The notes below the pieces were generated by a model that worked only from the letters and a program-made list of their open reading frames with translations, had not been told where the DNA came from and did not search any database. 64,000 nt of DNA from Sphingobium chlorophenolicum (GTDB taxonomy: Bacteria > Pseudomonadota > Alphaproteobacteria > Sphingomonadales > Sphingomonadaceae): NCBI RefSeq assembly GCF_000722875.1, contig NZ_JFHR01000009.1, forward strand, positions 1 through 64,000, given 5' to 3'. Below, piece after piece: positions 53,089 to 64,000 of this stretch (the first letter of the stretch is position 1; every line of letters begins with the position of its first letter). The position numbers and the translations under genes are program-made.

Positions 53089-53886
53089 TCATGGCACATC
53101 GCTGGCGGGCGATGCGGAATCGAAAATGGCGTTCAGATAGGCGGCGATGCGCACGCCGCCGCGCCGCAGCCGGTCGTCCAGTTCGGCGCGATGCTGATAA
53201 ACATAATCCCAGGACAGGTTGGGATCAGCCGGATAGATGGTCTTGCGCAAGGCGACGCTTTCGCGAAGCCAGGTCGCCGGGCCGCTGGCGCTCCAGTCGA
53301 TCGTCTCCTTCGGCGTGATCGAGCGCGACAGCCAGTCCGCATATTCGGAATAAGACAAGGCGCGCTGATCGATCAGGCCGGAATCCCAGATGGAATGCAG
53401 GTTGGTCGCCTGGCCGAAGAAGGTCACTTTCACATCGTTGCCGCCCCGGTCGTCGCCGCCGCCCGCGTGCAGCGGCTGGTGCAGGTCGCCCAATATGTGG
53501 ACGACGAAGCGCAGCGCCAGGCGGCGATCCTCCAGCGGCGCTTTGGCGTCGCGCAGGATGGCGGTGAAGCGCTTGAGCGCGGTGATCGCATCGCCCTCCT
53601 TCGGGGCGTCGGAGGGGCCGTAATGGTCCCCTTCCCTGACCGTGACATAATGCCAGGGGCTGGCGGTCTTGCGCCAGAACTCGGCGGGGTCGGATTTCAT
53701 GTCGTCGGGCCAGGTCGCCGCCTCCGCCAGATCCTCGGCGCCCAGCAGCATCTGGACCTGAGCGCGCGCGGCGCCGCTCAGATTGCGGTCAGCTATGGCG
53801 CCGGTGATCCTGTGGCCGACCGGCCCCCAAGCCTGGACGGGAGTTGCAGCAAGGAGCGGCAGGGCGAACAGCCATGAGAAACGCAT
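53089..53886 (-). CDS. S1/P1-type nuclease, exported
   Basis: The 265-residue zinc nuclease has a signal peptide (FSWLFALPLLAATPVQA) whose cleavage would leave W as the first residue of the mature WGPVGHRITG; in this family that N-terminal tryptophan and the next histidine bind zinc. Further ligands are in SPWHYVTVREGDHYG, VVHILGDLHQPLHAG and NLHSIWDSGLID. It degrades single-stranded nucleic acid, likely for phosphate or nucleotide scavenging. ATG 53886 has AAGGA in front; ATG 53898 is the alternative. It follows the TonB receptor by 59 bases. Confidence 0.92.
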   Translation of the reverse strand: MRFSWLFALPLLAATPVQAWGPVGHRITGAIADRNLSGAARAQVQMLLGAEDLAEAATWPDDMKSDPAEFWRKTASPWHYVTVREGDHYGPSDAPKEGDAITALKRFTAILRDAKAPLEDRRLALRFVVHILGDLHQPLHAGGGDDRGGNDVKVTFFGQATNLHSIWDSGLIDQRALSYSEYADWLSRSITPKETIDWSASGPATWLRESVALRKTIYPADPNLSWDYVYQHRAELDDRLRRGGVRIAAYLNAIFDSASPASDVP

Positions 53887-53945
53887 GGCGTCCTTCATAC
53901 AGTTTTGCCCGGCCTCAACCAGCGTGCTTTTGCCGAAGCCGAATC

Positions 53946-55979
53946 TCAGCCCGCGAAACGAAGGCCGATCCACAGCGTCCGGGGCGTGCCGAGGTCGATC
54001 GAGCCTCCGGCGTTGCGGGTGATCACCTCTTCATCGAAGAGATTTTCTCCGCGCGCGACCAGGGTCACGCCATGGCCCAGCGGCAGGCGCGCCACCGCGT
54101 CGACCGTCAACGCATGGGGCAGCACGTCGACCTGCTGGTCGTCCTCATATTGCTTGCTGACATAGCGCAACGTGGCGGAGAGTGCGGGGCCTTGCTTCGG
54201 TTCCCAGGCCAGGGTGGCGCTGGCGGAATGGGCAGGCGTCTGCGCTGGACGCAGCCCGTCAAAGTCCCGGCCCGGCGCATGGACCCGGCTGCGGCTATAG
54301 GCATAGGAGGCCGAGAGCAGCACATCCCCGGCGCGGCCATTGGCGGTCAGTTCGACGCCCTTGGCGGTGATGCGGTCGACATTCTGCCGCTCGCGATAGA
54401 TGCCCGCCACCGCGCCCACCAGCGGGAACGTTCCGCCGGTCCGGGAAATGGTGACGTTGGCGATGGCATTGTCCAGCATGTTGCGGAACAGCGTCACCCC
54501 CAGACGGACCGGCCCCAGCGACAGATCAGCCCCGGCTTCATAGCCCTGGAGCTTTTCCGGGCGCAGCGCCGCATTGGGACCGGTGGCGTCCGCGCCTACC
54601 CGGAACGGACGATAAAGTTCGTTGAGCGTCGGCAGGCGGAAACCGCTATAGGCCGCGCCCCGCAGAGCAAGGCTGTCGCCGATCCGATACAGCGCCCCGG
54701 CCCGGCCAGAAAATTGCCAGTCGAAACGGTCCGTGAAGGCGGCGTTCAGTGTCGCCGCACCCGCGCCATTGGCCTGCCGGAAGAAACCGTCGCTGATCGT
54801 CCAGCGATCCACGCGCACGCCGCCGGTCAGCACCAGAGATCCCATGGTCCAGTCATCCTCGGCAAAAAAGCCGGTCGTCATCTGCTCGCCGCCTGCATGG
54901 CGGCGAGCGGTCACGGCGCCCGCCGCGCTATAGGCGTCCTCAAACATGTCGCCGGTGGCGAAACGGGTGTCGGTGCCGATGCGCAGCACATGATCCGGGC
55001 CGACCGGCGGGCGCAGTTCGATCTTGCCGCCGATGCCGGTCGAGGGCGTGTTGCGCTGATCGAGCGTCTTGCGGAAGGTCGCGGACGAGATCACGATGTT
55101 GGAGAAGTTGCGCGTCTGGATATAGGCCAGCGCGTCGACCTGCCATGCGCCCCGCGCAATGAAGCGGATGCTGGCGTCCTGCCCTTGGCTCATGCTGTCC
55201 GCGCCCTTGAAGCGCAGCGTCCGCTCGTCGCGGAAGACGGTACCGCGAAACTGGATTTCGGATGTGGCGGACAGGGGCGCGACGGCGCGCAAATTGGTGG
55301 ACCAGCCGTCATAGGCGGCAGGCGCGGTGGCGGCGACCCGCTGGTCCTTCGGCGTGGTCTGGAAACCGTCGCCCCGGTCCCAGCGGCCTGAAAGCGAAAC
55401 ATAGCCGCCGCCAAGGTCCGGGGTCAGGCTGGCGGACAGTTCGGTAGCATCCCTGCTGCCGTAGAAGGCGCTGGCGGCGAAGGCCGGAAGCTGGTCGCGG
55501 GTGGCGCTGGCCAGTTCGATGGTCCCCGCCACCGCGCCCGCGCCGAACGCCCCTATCCCGCCGCCGCGCGTCACACGCACCACCGACAGGCGATCGGGCA
55601 CCAGTGCGCTGAAGGGGATATAGCCGAAAAAGGGATCGGCCATCGGCACGCCGTCGAGCAGCACCAGCGTCCGGCTCGACGCATTGCCGCCCAGCGCGCG
55701 CAGCGTGGCCCCCTGCGCCGAAGGATTGGCGGATCGGCTGTCGGAGCGGCGAAACTGCTGGAATCCCGCCATGTCGCCCAGCACGCTTTCGATCCGGCCC
55801 GATGCGCTGTTGGTCAGCCGATCCCGGTCGATGATCACCGATCCATAGGCCGGGGTGCCCGGAGGCAGGGAAAGCCCCTCCCCCGTCACGACGATGCGGG
55901 CCGGGTCGGGCGCTTCCGCCTCGGCGGCGGCGACCGTCGGCAGCGCAGCCAGAACCAGTGACAGCGGAAGATATTTCAT
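53946..55979 (-). CDS. TonB-dependent outer-membrane receptor
   Basis: The 677-residue protein has a signal peptide (LPLSLVLAALPTVAAA), a TonB-box-like ARIVVTG, a plug (about 45-150, with GGNASSRTLVLLDGVPMADP) and a beta-barrel ending in the outer-membrane signature LWIGLRFAG with a terminal aromatic. The plug resembles BtuB/CirA receptors, but the ligand is not deducible. It lies 52 bases after paoC and 59 before the S1/P1 nuclease, so these genes probably share a message. Confidence 0.92.
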   Translation of the reverse strand: MKYLPLSLVLAALPTVAAAEAEAPDPARIVVTGEGLSLPPGTPAYGSVIIDRDRLTNSASGRIESVLGDMAGFQQFRRSDSRSANPSAQGATLRALGGNASSRTLVLLDGVPMADPFFGYIPFSALVPDRLSVVRVTRGGGIGAFGAGAVAGTIELASATRDQLPAFAASAFYGSRDATELSASLTPDLGGGYVSLSGRWDRGDGFQTTPKDQRVAATAPAAYDGWSTNLRAVAPLSATSEIQFRGTVFRDERTLRFKGADSMSQGQDASIRFIARGAWQVDALAYIQTRNFSNIVISSATFRKTLDQRNTPSTGIGGKIELRPPVGPDHVLRIGTDTRFATGDMFEDAYSAAGAVTARRHAGGEQMTTGFFAEDDWTMGSLVLTGGVRVDRWTISDGFFRQANGAGAATLNAAFTDRFDWQFSGRAGALYRIGDSLALRGAAYSGFRLPTLNELYRPFRVGADATGPNAALRPEKLQGYEAGADLSLGPVRLGVTLFRNMLDNAIANVTISRTGGTFPLVGAVAGIYRERQNVDRITAKGVELTANGRAGDVLLSASYAYSRSRVHAPGRDFDGLRPAQTPAHSASATLAWEPKQGPALSATLRYVSKQYEDDQQVDVLPHALTVDAVARLPLGHGVTLVARGENLFDEEVITRNAGGSIDLGTPRTLWIGLRFAG

Positions 55980-56031
55980 GACGCCCTTTCCCTATCTTTG
56001 GGAGAGGGACTAGGGACGCCGCCTGAGAAGT

Positions 56032-58239
56032 TCAAGCGACCCTTTGCGCCGCCAATATCTTGTCGATGGTCAGGGGATAATCGCGCAGCCGCACCCCCGT
56101 CGCGTTGTAGATCGCGTTGGCGACTGCCGCCCCCGCCCCGCAAATGCCCAGTTCGCCGACGCCCTTCGCCTTCATGGGCGAGCTTTTGTCGTCCAGTTCG
56201 TCGATGAACAGCACGTCCTGCTGCGGGATGTCGGCATGCACCGGCACCAGATATTCGGCCATGTCGTGATTGACGAAGAAACCGAAACGGGTGTCGACGC
56301 TCAGTTCCTCCATCAGCGCCGCGCCCACGCCCATGGTCATCGCGCCGATTACCTGGCTGCGCGCCGATTTGGGGTTGAGGATGCGCCCGGCGGCAAAGGC
56401 CCCGCCCATGCGGCGAACGCGCACCTCCGCGGTGTCGATGTCCACGCCCACTTCGCAGAAATGCGCGCCGAAGGTCGCCTGCGCATAGCGTTTGTCGAGG
56501 TCGCCAAATTCCATGCTGTCCTCCGCCCACAGGCCCTCCCGACCCGCCAGCGTAGCCAGCGGCTGGGACTGGTTGCCCAGGCGTATCAGCCCATCCTCGA
56601 ACAGCGCCTTGTCCGCCGGGAAGCCCGCCTTTTCCGCCAGTTTGGCGCGCAGGGCCATGGCGGCGGCATAGACGCCCGCCGTGGAACTGTTCGCGCCCCA
56701 CTGGCCGCCCGACCCGGCGGATACGGGGAAGCGGCTATCGCCCAGACGCACGGTCACGGCCTCCAGCGGAACGCCCATCATTTCCGCCGCGGTCTGGGCG
56801 ATGATGGTGTAGCTGCCGGTGCCGATGTCGGTCATGTCGGTTTCGACGATGACATGCCCCTCGGCATCAACGCCGATGCGCGCGCCCGATTTGCCCACCA
56901 GATTGTTGCGGAAGGCGGACGCCACGCCCATGCCGACCAGCCAGCGCCCGTCGCGCACCTGCCCCGGCTTGGGATTACGGCGGTTCCAGCCGAAACGTTC
57001 CGCGCCTTCACGCAGGCATTCGATCAGCTTGCGGCTGGAAAAGGGGCGCTGCGGTCCGGCTTCCGGGTCATATTGCACATCGTTGCGGATGCGCAGTTCG
57101 ACCGGATCGACGCCGCAGGCCTCCGCCAGTTCGTCCATCGCGACTTCCAGCGCGAGCAGGCCCACCGCCTCCCCAGGGGCGCGCATGGCGTTGCCCTCCG
57201 GCAGGTCGAGCGTCGACAGGCGGTGCGTCGTCAGCCTGTTCGGCCCCCGATAGAGCAGGCGCGTCTGCTGCGCCGCCGTTTCCGCGCCGCCGCCGGGCAA
57301 GTCGCCCGACCAGACCTCATGGGCGATGGCGTCGATCACGCCCTGCTTGTCGGCGCCGATGCGGATGCGCTGGATGGTGGCGGGCCGATGGACGGTGTTG
57401 TTGGGGATTTGCGGCCGGGCGATGGCGACCTTGACCGGGCGGCCGATCATGCGCGAACCCAGCGCCGCCAGCAGCGCGTCGGCGCGCACCCACAGCTTCG
57501 CGCCGAAGCCGCCGCCGATATAGGGCGAGACGAGGCGGATATTTTCCGGCGGGATTTTCAGCGTCTTCGCCATCTCGCCCACGCTCCAGGCGATCATCTG
57601 GTTCGATGTCCACAGCGTGAGCTTGTCGCCGTTCCAGGCGGCGGTGGTCGCATGCGGCTCCATCATCGCATGGCTCTGGTCGGGCGTGGTGTAGCTTTGG
57701 TCGATCTTCACCGCCGCCTTGGCGAAACCGGCCTCGAAATCGCCGGTCTTGGTGTCGGCGGGGCCGCCGAAGCCGGGCGGGGGCGGAACGCCCTTGTCCC
57801 GCTCCGCCGCCAGGTCGAAGCGGCCCTGTTCGGGCGCATAGTCGATGCGGACCAGCCGGGCGGCGTCGCGGGCGTTTTCCAGCGTGTCCGCGATCACCAG
57901 CGCCACCGCCTGCTCATAATGTTCGATCTGCGGGCCGCCGAGCAGATGGGCGGTGTTGAAATTGCCCTTGCCGAGCGGTCCCGCATTCTGGTGCGTGACG
58001 ATGCCCAGAACGCCGGGCGCGGCCTCGGCGGCGCGCAGATCGATGGCGCCGATCCGCCCCTTGGCGATGGCCGATCCCACGATCCAGCCATAGGCGGCGT
58101 TGGGCGCGGCGTCGTGCCGTTCATAGGCATAGGGGGCGGTGCCGGTGACCTTGGCGGGGCCGTCGATCCGGTCATGGGGAATGCCGATGACGCGGCCCCG
58201 GTCGATGGGATTAGTGGTGGCTGGCGTGTCGAACTTCAT
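56032..58239 (-). CDS. paoC: Aldehyde dehydrogenase molybdenum subunit PaoC
   Basis: The 735-residue subunit binds molybdopterin (probably the cytosine dinucleotide form) and oxidises aldehydes. It starts IGIPHDRIDGPAKVTGTAPY, has ISPYIGGGFGAKLW-like VSPYIGGGFGAKLW, EGNAMRAPGEAVGLLALEVA, TDIGTGSYTIIAQTAAEMMG and the active-site glutamate in AKGVGELGICGAGAA. It has no signal peptide and follows paoB by three bases, as in the E. coli periplasmic complex carried by the PaoA Tat signal. No paoD chaperone is adjacent. Confidence 0.94.
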   Translation of the reverse strand: MKFDTPATTNPIDRGRVIGIPHDRIDGPAKVTGTAPYAYERHDAAPNAAYGWIVGSAIAKGRIGAIDLRAAEAAPGVLGIVTHQNAGPLGKGNFNTAHLLGGPQIEHYEQAVALVIADTLENARDAARLVRIDYAPEQGRFDLAAERDKGVPPPPGFGGPADTKTGDFEAGFAKAAVKIDQSYTTPDQSHAMMEPHATTAAWNGDKLTLWTSNQMIAWSVGEMAKTLKIPPENIRLVSPYIGGGFGAKLWVRADALLAALGSRMIGRPVKVAIARPQIPNNTVHRPATIQRIRIGADKQGVIDAIAHEVWSGDLPGGGAETAAQQTRLLYRGPNRLTTHRLSTLDLPEGNAMRAPGEAVGLLALEVAMDELAEACGVDPVELRIRNDVQYDPEAGPQRPFSSRKLIECLREGAERFGWNRRNPKPGQVRDGRWLVGMGVASAFRNNLVGKSGARIGVDAEGHVIVETDMTDIGTGSYTIIAQTAAEMMGVPLEAVTVRLGDSRFPVSAGSGGQWGANSSTAGVYAAAMALRAKLAEKAGFPADKALFEDGLIRLGNQSQPLATLAGREGLWAEDSMEFGDLDKRYAQATFGAHFCEVGVDIDTAEVRVRRMGGAFAAGRILNPKSARSQVIGAMTMGVGAALMEELSVDTRFGFFVNHDMAEYLVPVHADIPQQDVLFIDELDDKSSPMKAKGVGELGICGAGAAVANAIYNATGVRLRDYPLTIDKILAAQRVA

Positions 58240-58242
58240 GGC

Positions 58243-59190
58243 TCAGGCCCCCTTCTGACGGTAGAGCGAGGCGAGGGTGCGGGCGGTCAATTGCTGCTTG
58301 AACGCGTTTTGCGCGGTGGGCCGCGCGCCGCTCAGCGCCGCCTCCGCAACCGCCGCAGCGCCGGAGGGAGCCGCCGCGTCGGCGGCATCGGTGCGCCATG
58401 GCTTGGCCCCTATGCCGCCGAAAGCGAAGCGCGACCGGCCATCCTTTCCGAACACCGCCGCGACGGACACCAGCGCGAAGGCATAGGAGGCCCGGTCGCG
58501 CACCTTGCGATAGACATGGGTGCCGCCCAACGGCTTGGGCAGGGTGACGGAGGTGATGAGTTCGCCGGGTTTCAGCGCATTTTCGATATGCGGAGTCTCG
58601 CCGGGCAGCAGGTGGAAGTCCGCGATCGGGATGGACCGGCGGCCTCCGTCGGCGCCCACCGCGTCGACCTGCGCGTCCAGCAGGCGAAGCGCCACCGCCA
58701 TGTCGGACGGGTGCTGCGCGATGCAGGCGTCGCTGGTGCCCAGGATCGCCAGGCTGCGGCTCATGCCCTTGATCGCGCCGCAGCCGCTGCCGGGTTGGCG
58801 CTTGTTGCAGGGCATGCGCGTGTCGTAGAAATAGGGGCAACGAGTGCGCTGGAGCAGGTTGCCGCCCGTCGTCGCCTTGTTGCGAAGCTGTCCCGAAGCG
58901 CCCGCCAGCAAGGCGCGGCTCAGCACCGCATAATCGCGGCGCACGGTCTTGTCGGCGGCCAGATCGGTATTGCGGACCATCGCCCCGATTTTCAGGCCGC
59001 CTTCCGCGGTCGGCTCGATACGGTCGAGGCCGAGATGATTGACGTCGATCAGATGGGTCGGCGTCTCGATCTGGAGCTTCATCAGGTCGAGCAGATTGGT
59101 GCCGCCCGCGATGAAGCGCGCGCCCTGGGTGGCGGCGGTCTTCGCCGCCTCCTCGACGCTGGCGGCGCGGCTGTAGGTGAAGGGCCTCAT
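58243..59190 (-). CDS. paoB: Aldehyde dehydrogenase FAD subunit PaoB
   Basis: The 315-residue FAD subunit has [17 protein letters not shown] and [20 protein letters not shown] as FAD-binding motifs, then [20 protein letters not shown] with a further Cys, the cysteine cluster that holds the extra [4Fe-4S] of PaoB-type subunits. The C-terminal domain has [17 protein letters not shown] and [10 protein letters not shown]. Its start overlaps paoA by four bases. Confidence 0.94.
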   Translation of the reverse strand: MRPFTYSRAASVEEAAKTAATQGARFIAGGTNLLDLMKLQIETPTHLIDVNHLGLDRIEPTAEGGLKIGAMVRNTDLAADKTVRRDYAVLSRALLAGASGQLRNKATTGGNLLQRTRCPYFYDTRMPCNKRQPGSGCGAIKGMSRSLAILGTSDACIAQHPSDMAVALRLLDAQVDAVGADGGRRSIPIADFHLLPGETPHIENALKPGELITSVTLPKPLGGTHVYRKVRDRASYAFALVSVAAVFGKDGRSRFAFGGIGAKPWRTDAADAAAPSGAAAVAEAALSGARPTAQNAFKQQLTARTLASLYRQKGA

Positions 59191-59825
59191 GCCTTATCCT
59201 CCCCTGCAACCTCGCGGATCGCCGCGACGATGTTGGGATAGGCGGCGCAGCGGCAGATATTGCCGCTCATCCGCTCGCGCACCTCACTGTCCGAAAAGGC
59301 GACGCGGTCGAGATCTTCGGTGGCATGGCTGGGGATGCCCGCCTCAATCTCCTCCAGAACCGCCACCGCCGAGCAGATCTGGCCCGGCGTGCAATAGCCG
59401 CATTGATAGCCGTCATGGGTGATGAAGGCGCGCTGCATCGGATGGAGCTTTTCGGGCGTGCCGAGTCCCTCGATAGTGGTCACATGATCGCCTTCATGCA
59501 TAACGGCCAGGGTGAGGCAGCTATTGATCCGCCGTCCCTCCACGATCACCGTGCAGGCGCCGCACTGGCCATGGTCGCAGCCTTTCTTGGTGCCGGTCAG
59601 GTGCAGATGCTCGCGCAGGGCATCGAGCAGGGTGGTGCGGGGGTCGAGTTGCAGATGCACCTCGCGGCCATTCACGGTCAGTCCTACGGCGTTCATCCGG
59701 GCCTGTTCCTTCTGGCGTCCCGGACGGCCGGGGGCGGCGGCCTGCGCCTCGCCCAGCACGGGAATGGCGACGGCGGCAGCGGCGCTGCCCTGCAAAAGGC
59801 CGCGACGCGACAACGGTTCCGGCAT
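59187..59825 (-). CDS. paoA: Aldehyde dehydrogenase [2Fe-2S] subunit PaoA, Tat-exported
   Basis: The 212-residue subunit starts with a twin-arginine signal ([20 protein letters not shown]), then has the two cluster sets [16 protein letters not shown] with C in INSCLTLAV, and [13 protein letters not shown] with [18 protein letters not shown]. In E. coli the PaoA signal carries the folded trimer to the periplasm. It heads the paoABC series, and tRNA-Gly lies upstream in the opposite orientation. Confidence 0.95.
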   Translation of the reverse strand: MPEPLSRRGLLQGSAAAAVAIPVLGEAQAAAPGRPGRQKEQARMNAVGLTVNGREVHLQLDPRTTLLDALREHLHLTGTKKGCDHGQCGACTVIVEGRRINSCLTLAVMHEGDHVTTIEGLGTPEKLHPMQRAFITHDGYQCGYCTPGQICSAVAVLEEIEAGIPSHATEDLDRVAFSDSEVRERMSGNICRCAAYPNIVAAIREVAGEDKA

Positions 59826-60071
59826 GCGATGCTACTCCTTTGCCCCTCCGAACGAAGTGGAGGCGATGACATCCATCGTTGCATAGATCTGATCGGCGAA
59901 AGAGTAGCAGATGGCCACGCCAAGCCAAGATGCAAGATTGCGCGCCCTTCTTACGCAAAAAGGGATCAGGCGGAAAAAAATGATTTTGTGCAAATTCTCC
60001 CTTGCCGAGGTAGGAAGCCGCTGCTAGTTGCCCCCCACCCGCCGAGAGGGACACTTCCTCCGGCCGCCAGA

Positions 60072-60146
60072 GCGGGCGTAGCTCAGGGGTAGAGCACAAC
60101 CTTGCCAAGGTTGGGGTCGAGGGTTCGAATCCCTTCGCCCGCTCCA
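60072..60146 (+). tRNA. tRNA-Gly (GCC)
   Basis: The acceptor GCGGGCG pairs with CGCCCGC, the D arm is GCTCAGGGGTAGAGC, the anticodon stem CAACC/GGTTG encloses TTGCCAA with GCC, and the T loop is TTCGAAT. CCA is encoded at 60144-60146. Confidence 0.97.
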
Positions 60147-60245
60147 GATTTCCAGAAATCAGCAGAAAAATAGCCCTGAGGGGCCGCGATGCGTCGGACC
60201 GATGGTCCTGATGCCAGCCGCCGACAGGCTCTGTGACCGACGCAG

Positions 60246-60279
60246 CGCGTGGCGGGAGCCGGATGGCCCCCGCCACGCG
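60246..60279 (-). terminator. Hairpin downstream of thiC
   Basis: CGCGTGGCGGG pairs with CCCGCCACGCG (11 base pairs, 12-base loop), 24 bases after the thiC stop. There is no T-run on the minus strand, so it may be a factor-dependent terminator or a 3' stabiliser. Confidence 0.55.
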
Positions 60280-60302
60280 TCGGACATTATTGGACGGTCG
60301 CC

Positions 60303-62752
<2,450 letters not shown>

Positions 62753-62841
62753 GGCTTTGCGTGTAGCCGATGCCGGGCGCGAGCGGAAGCCCCGTTGTCG
62801 CGCTGGACAGTTGGCGGGCTTTTCCGCTTTAGTGGCATGCG

Positions 62842-63138
62842 ATGAAGCATCCCGATCTGTCGACGAAGGAAGGGCGCAAGGCGCACCGGCATGAGATGCG
62901 CATGGTGGCGGTCAGGCCGCGCCGCTGGGGATTGTGGCTGCTGACGGCCGGGTTTCTGCTGCTGCTGACGCCCTCCGCGCTAAATGTGCATAGCCTGTTC
63001 GGGCTTTGGCCGCCGATGCTGGGAGCGCTGTGCATCATCGTGGGCGTGCCGCTGCTGGTGATGAGTGTGGTGCTGAAGCGGCGCTATCTGCGACAGAGGG
63101 TGGCGGGGCAAGCCATGGTGGGGCGGATCAAGGGGTGA
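62842..63138 (+). CDS. Small two-helix membrane protein, unknown
   Basis: The 98-residue protein has a charged N-terminus (KEGRKAHRHEMRMVAVRPRR), two membrane helices (WGLWLLTAGFLLLLTPSAL and MLGALCIIVGVPLLVMSVVL) and a basic tail, with little between the helices. The topology is probably both termini in the cytoplasm. It is divergent from the riboswitch-controlled pair. I do not recognise a family. Confidence 0.65.
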   Translation: MKHPDLSTKEGRKAHRHEMRMVAVRPRRWGLWLLTAGFLLLLTPSALNVHSLFGLWPPMLGALCIIVGVPLLVMSVVLKRRYLRQRVAGQAMVGRIKG

Positions 63139-63149
63139 GAGGCTTGGAA

Positions 63150-63289
63150 ATCCTCCCTACGCGAAGCGTGGGGAGGGGGACCGCTCGCGAAGCGAGTGGT
63201 GGAGGGGAAGATTCGGAGGTCGTGCCCCATTCCCCTCCACCAGCCTTCGGCCGGTCCCCCTCCCCATCTCTCGATGGGGAGGAATAGGA
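63150..63289 (-). repeat. Family A hairpin repeat, copy 9 (reverse)
   Basis: Read on the reverse strand, the core segment is the same as in copy 1 (ATGGGGCACGACCTCCGAAT). H4 is CTACGC-gaa-GCGTGGGG, H3 CTCGC-gaa-GCGAG, H2 ACCAGCC-ttc-GGCCGGT and H1 CCCCATC-tctc-GATGGGG. It lies between the small membrane protein gene and the convergent P450 gene. Confidence 0.9.
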
Positions 63290-63307
63290 GAGGTTCGCCT
63301 CACCCTT

Positions 63308-64000
63308 TCAGCCCACCGCCTCGAACATCAGCTTCATCCCCGTCCTCGGCCGGATCGTCAGGCGGCTGATCGGTTCCGGCTTGAACCTCTCCGGCACCGA
63401 CAGGCGATAGCGGCGGACCACCGAGGCGATCACCGTCATCACCTCCTGCTGCGCGAAGCCCGCCCCCACGCACACGCGCGGCCCGCGGCCGAAGGGGAAC
63501 CAGGCCTGCTTCACCATCTCCGCATTGGCGGGGTCTTCGAAGCGGGCGGGGTCGAAGCTGTGCGGGCAGGCCCAGTTGTCTTTGTTGCGCTGGGTGAGCC
63601 ACGGCGCGACGACCAGCATCGCGCCTTCCTCCAACTGCTTGTCGCGCATCGGCATCGGGCAGGTCACTTCGCGGGGGAAGAAGGCGACCGGCGGGTAGAG
63701 GCGCAACGTCTCGCGGAAGATGTTGCGGATCGCGCCCATATCCTTGAGCATCGACGCGGCGAGCGGCGCATCCCCGGCGATTTGCGACACTTCGGCGCGG
63801 GCGGCGCTCTGGATATGGCTGCATTCCGCCAGCATGTAGAGCGCCCAGGTCATGGTGCTGGCCGACGTCTCATGACCGGCGAGGAAGACGGTCGAGACCT
63901 GATCCATCACCTGTTGCAGGGTGAAGGGATCGCCGGTTTCCGGATGCTTCGCCTCGATCAGCGACTGGAGTATGTCGCGATGCGGGGCTTCGCCGCGTTG
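63308..64000 (-). CDS. Cytochrome P450 (5' part beyond the window)
   Basis: The frame stays open to the window edge, so only the last 230 residues are seen. They hold the I-helix oxygen-activation motif FLAGHETSAS, the ExxR pair in IFRETLRLYPP, and the haem loop FGRGPRVCVG with the axial cysteine, followed by AQQEVMTVIAS. The C-terminus GMKLMFEAVG is normal. The substrate cannot be inferred; the ETLRLYPP/FFPREV pattern resembles CYP members of the fatty-acid or terpene-hydroxylating type. No ferredoxin partner is visible on this side. Confidence 0.93.
   Translation of the reverse strand, partial: QRGEAPHRDILQSLIEAKHPETGDPFTLQQVMDQVSTVFLAGHETSASTMTWALYMLAECSHIQSAARAEVSQIAGDAPLAASMLKDMGAIRNIFRETLRLYPPVAFFPREVTCPMPMRDKQLEEGAMLVVAPWLTQRNKDNWACPHSFDPARFEDPANAEMVKQAWFPFGRGPRVCVGAGFAQQEVMTVIASVVRRYRLSVPERFKPEPISRLTIRPRTGMKLMFEAVG

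Noticed and set aside
56044..59241. Plus-strand open frame of 1065 codons
   Set aside because: It runs antisense to paoB and paoC, has no domain, and results from high GC content, which lowers stop frequency.

Overview
The window is GC-rich chromosomal DNA of a sphingomonad-type alphaproteobacterium (Sphingobium, Sphingomonas or a close relative). This is inferred from the crtY-crtI-crtB carotenoid genes, the class I PHA synthase with phasin, a TonB-dependent receptor, densely packed housekeeping genes and many short GC-rich palindromic intergenic repeats. No insertion sequence, prophage, integrase or CRISPR array was seen; the window is mostly core genome, and its unusual content is the repeats and the regulatory sites.

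Layout. 1-5.4 kb: D-amino acid aminotransferase, a receiver-like/winged-helix regulator, tRNA-Val, a zinc-finger protein, tldD and a DUF924 protein. 5.5-7.4 kb: glnK-amtB behind a consensus sigma-54 promoter, closed by two hairpins. 7.4-11.9 kb (minus): crtY, crtI, a LOG-family gene and crtB, with a repeat element splitting the cluster. 12.0-13.2 kb: dmeR-dmeF cobalt/nickel efflux with a G-tract operator that overlaps the dmeR start codon. 13.3-20 kb: flavoprotein HI0933 family, a small phosphatase-like protein, recQ, a serine hydrolase and a PhzF-like protein. 20.1-24.2 kb (minus): DnaJ-type co-chaperone, YihY, fabI and aroC, followed by a candidate structured RNA with its own terminator. 24.3-27.7 kb: pdxH, a dicarboxylate/amino-acid symporter, an FMN reductase and a small HTH protein. 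27.7-34.1 kb (mostly minus): purA, hisZ, a repeat-bounded DUF559 nuclease-fold gene, serA and serC. 34.2-41.8 kb: extensin-like lipoprotein, a second LOG protein, a HAD nucleotidase with dapD, an Atm1-like ABC exporter, TerC and an Ala-rich coiled-coil protein. 41.8-50.6 kb: thioesterase, oligopeptidase B, aminopeptidase P, phasin, phaC and an AlaC-like aminotransferase. 50.7-60.1 kb: DUF2721 with an unaccompanied [2Fe-2S] subunit, a DOPA-dioxygenase-like protein, a 44-residue gene, tRNA-Thr, an S1/P1 nuclease, a TonB receptor, the paoABC molybdenum aldehyde dehydrogenase set and tRNA-Gly. 60.3-64 kb: thiC and a small membrane protein behind a TPP riboswitch, another small membrane protein, and a cytochrome P450 cut by the window end.

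The most striking non-coding feature is a repeat of about 135-165 bp present nine times (seven in one orientation, two in the other). Each copy can be drawn as a string of hairpins inside a longer stem. Stem bases differ between copies but change in matching pairs, so structure rather than sequence appears to be conserved. Two copies carry the same extra hairpin and one has its central segment reversed. Four other repeat families lie between genes, and one of them forms an inverted pair around the DUF559 gene and supplies the end of its reading frame.
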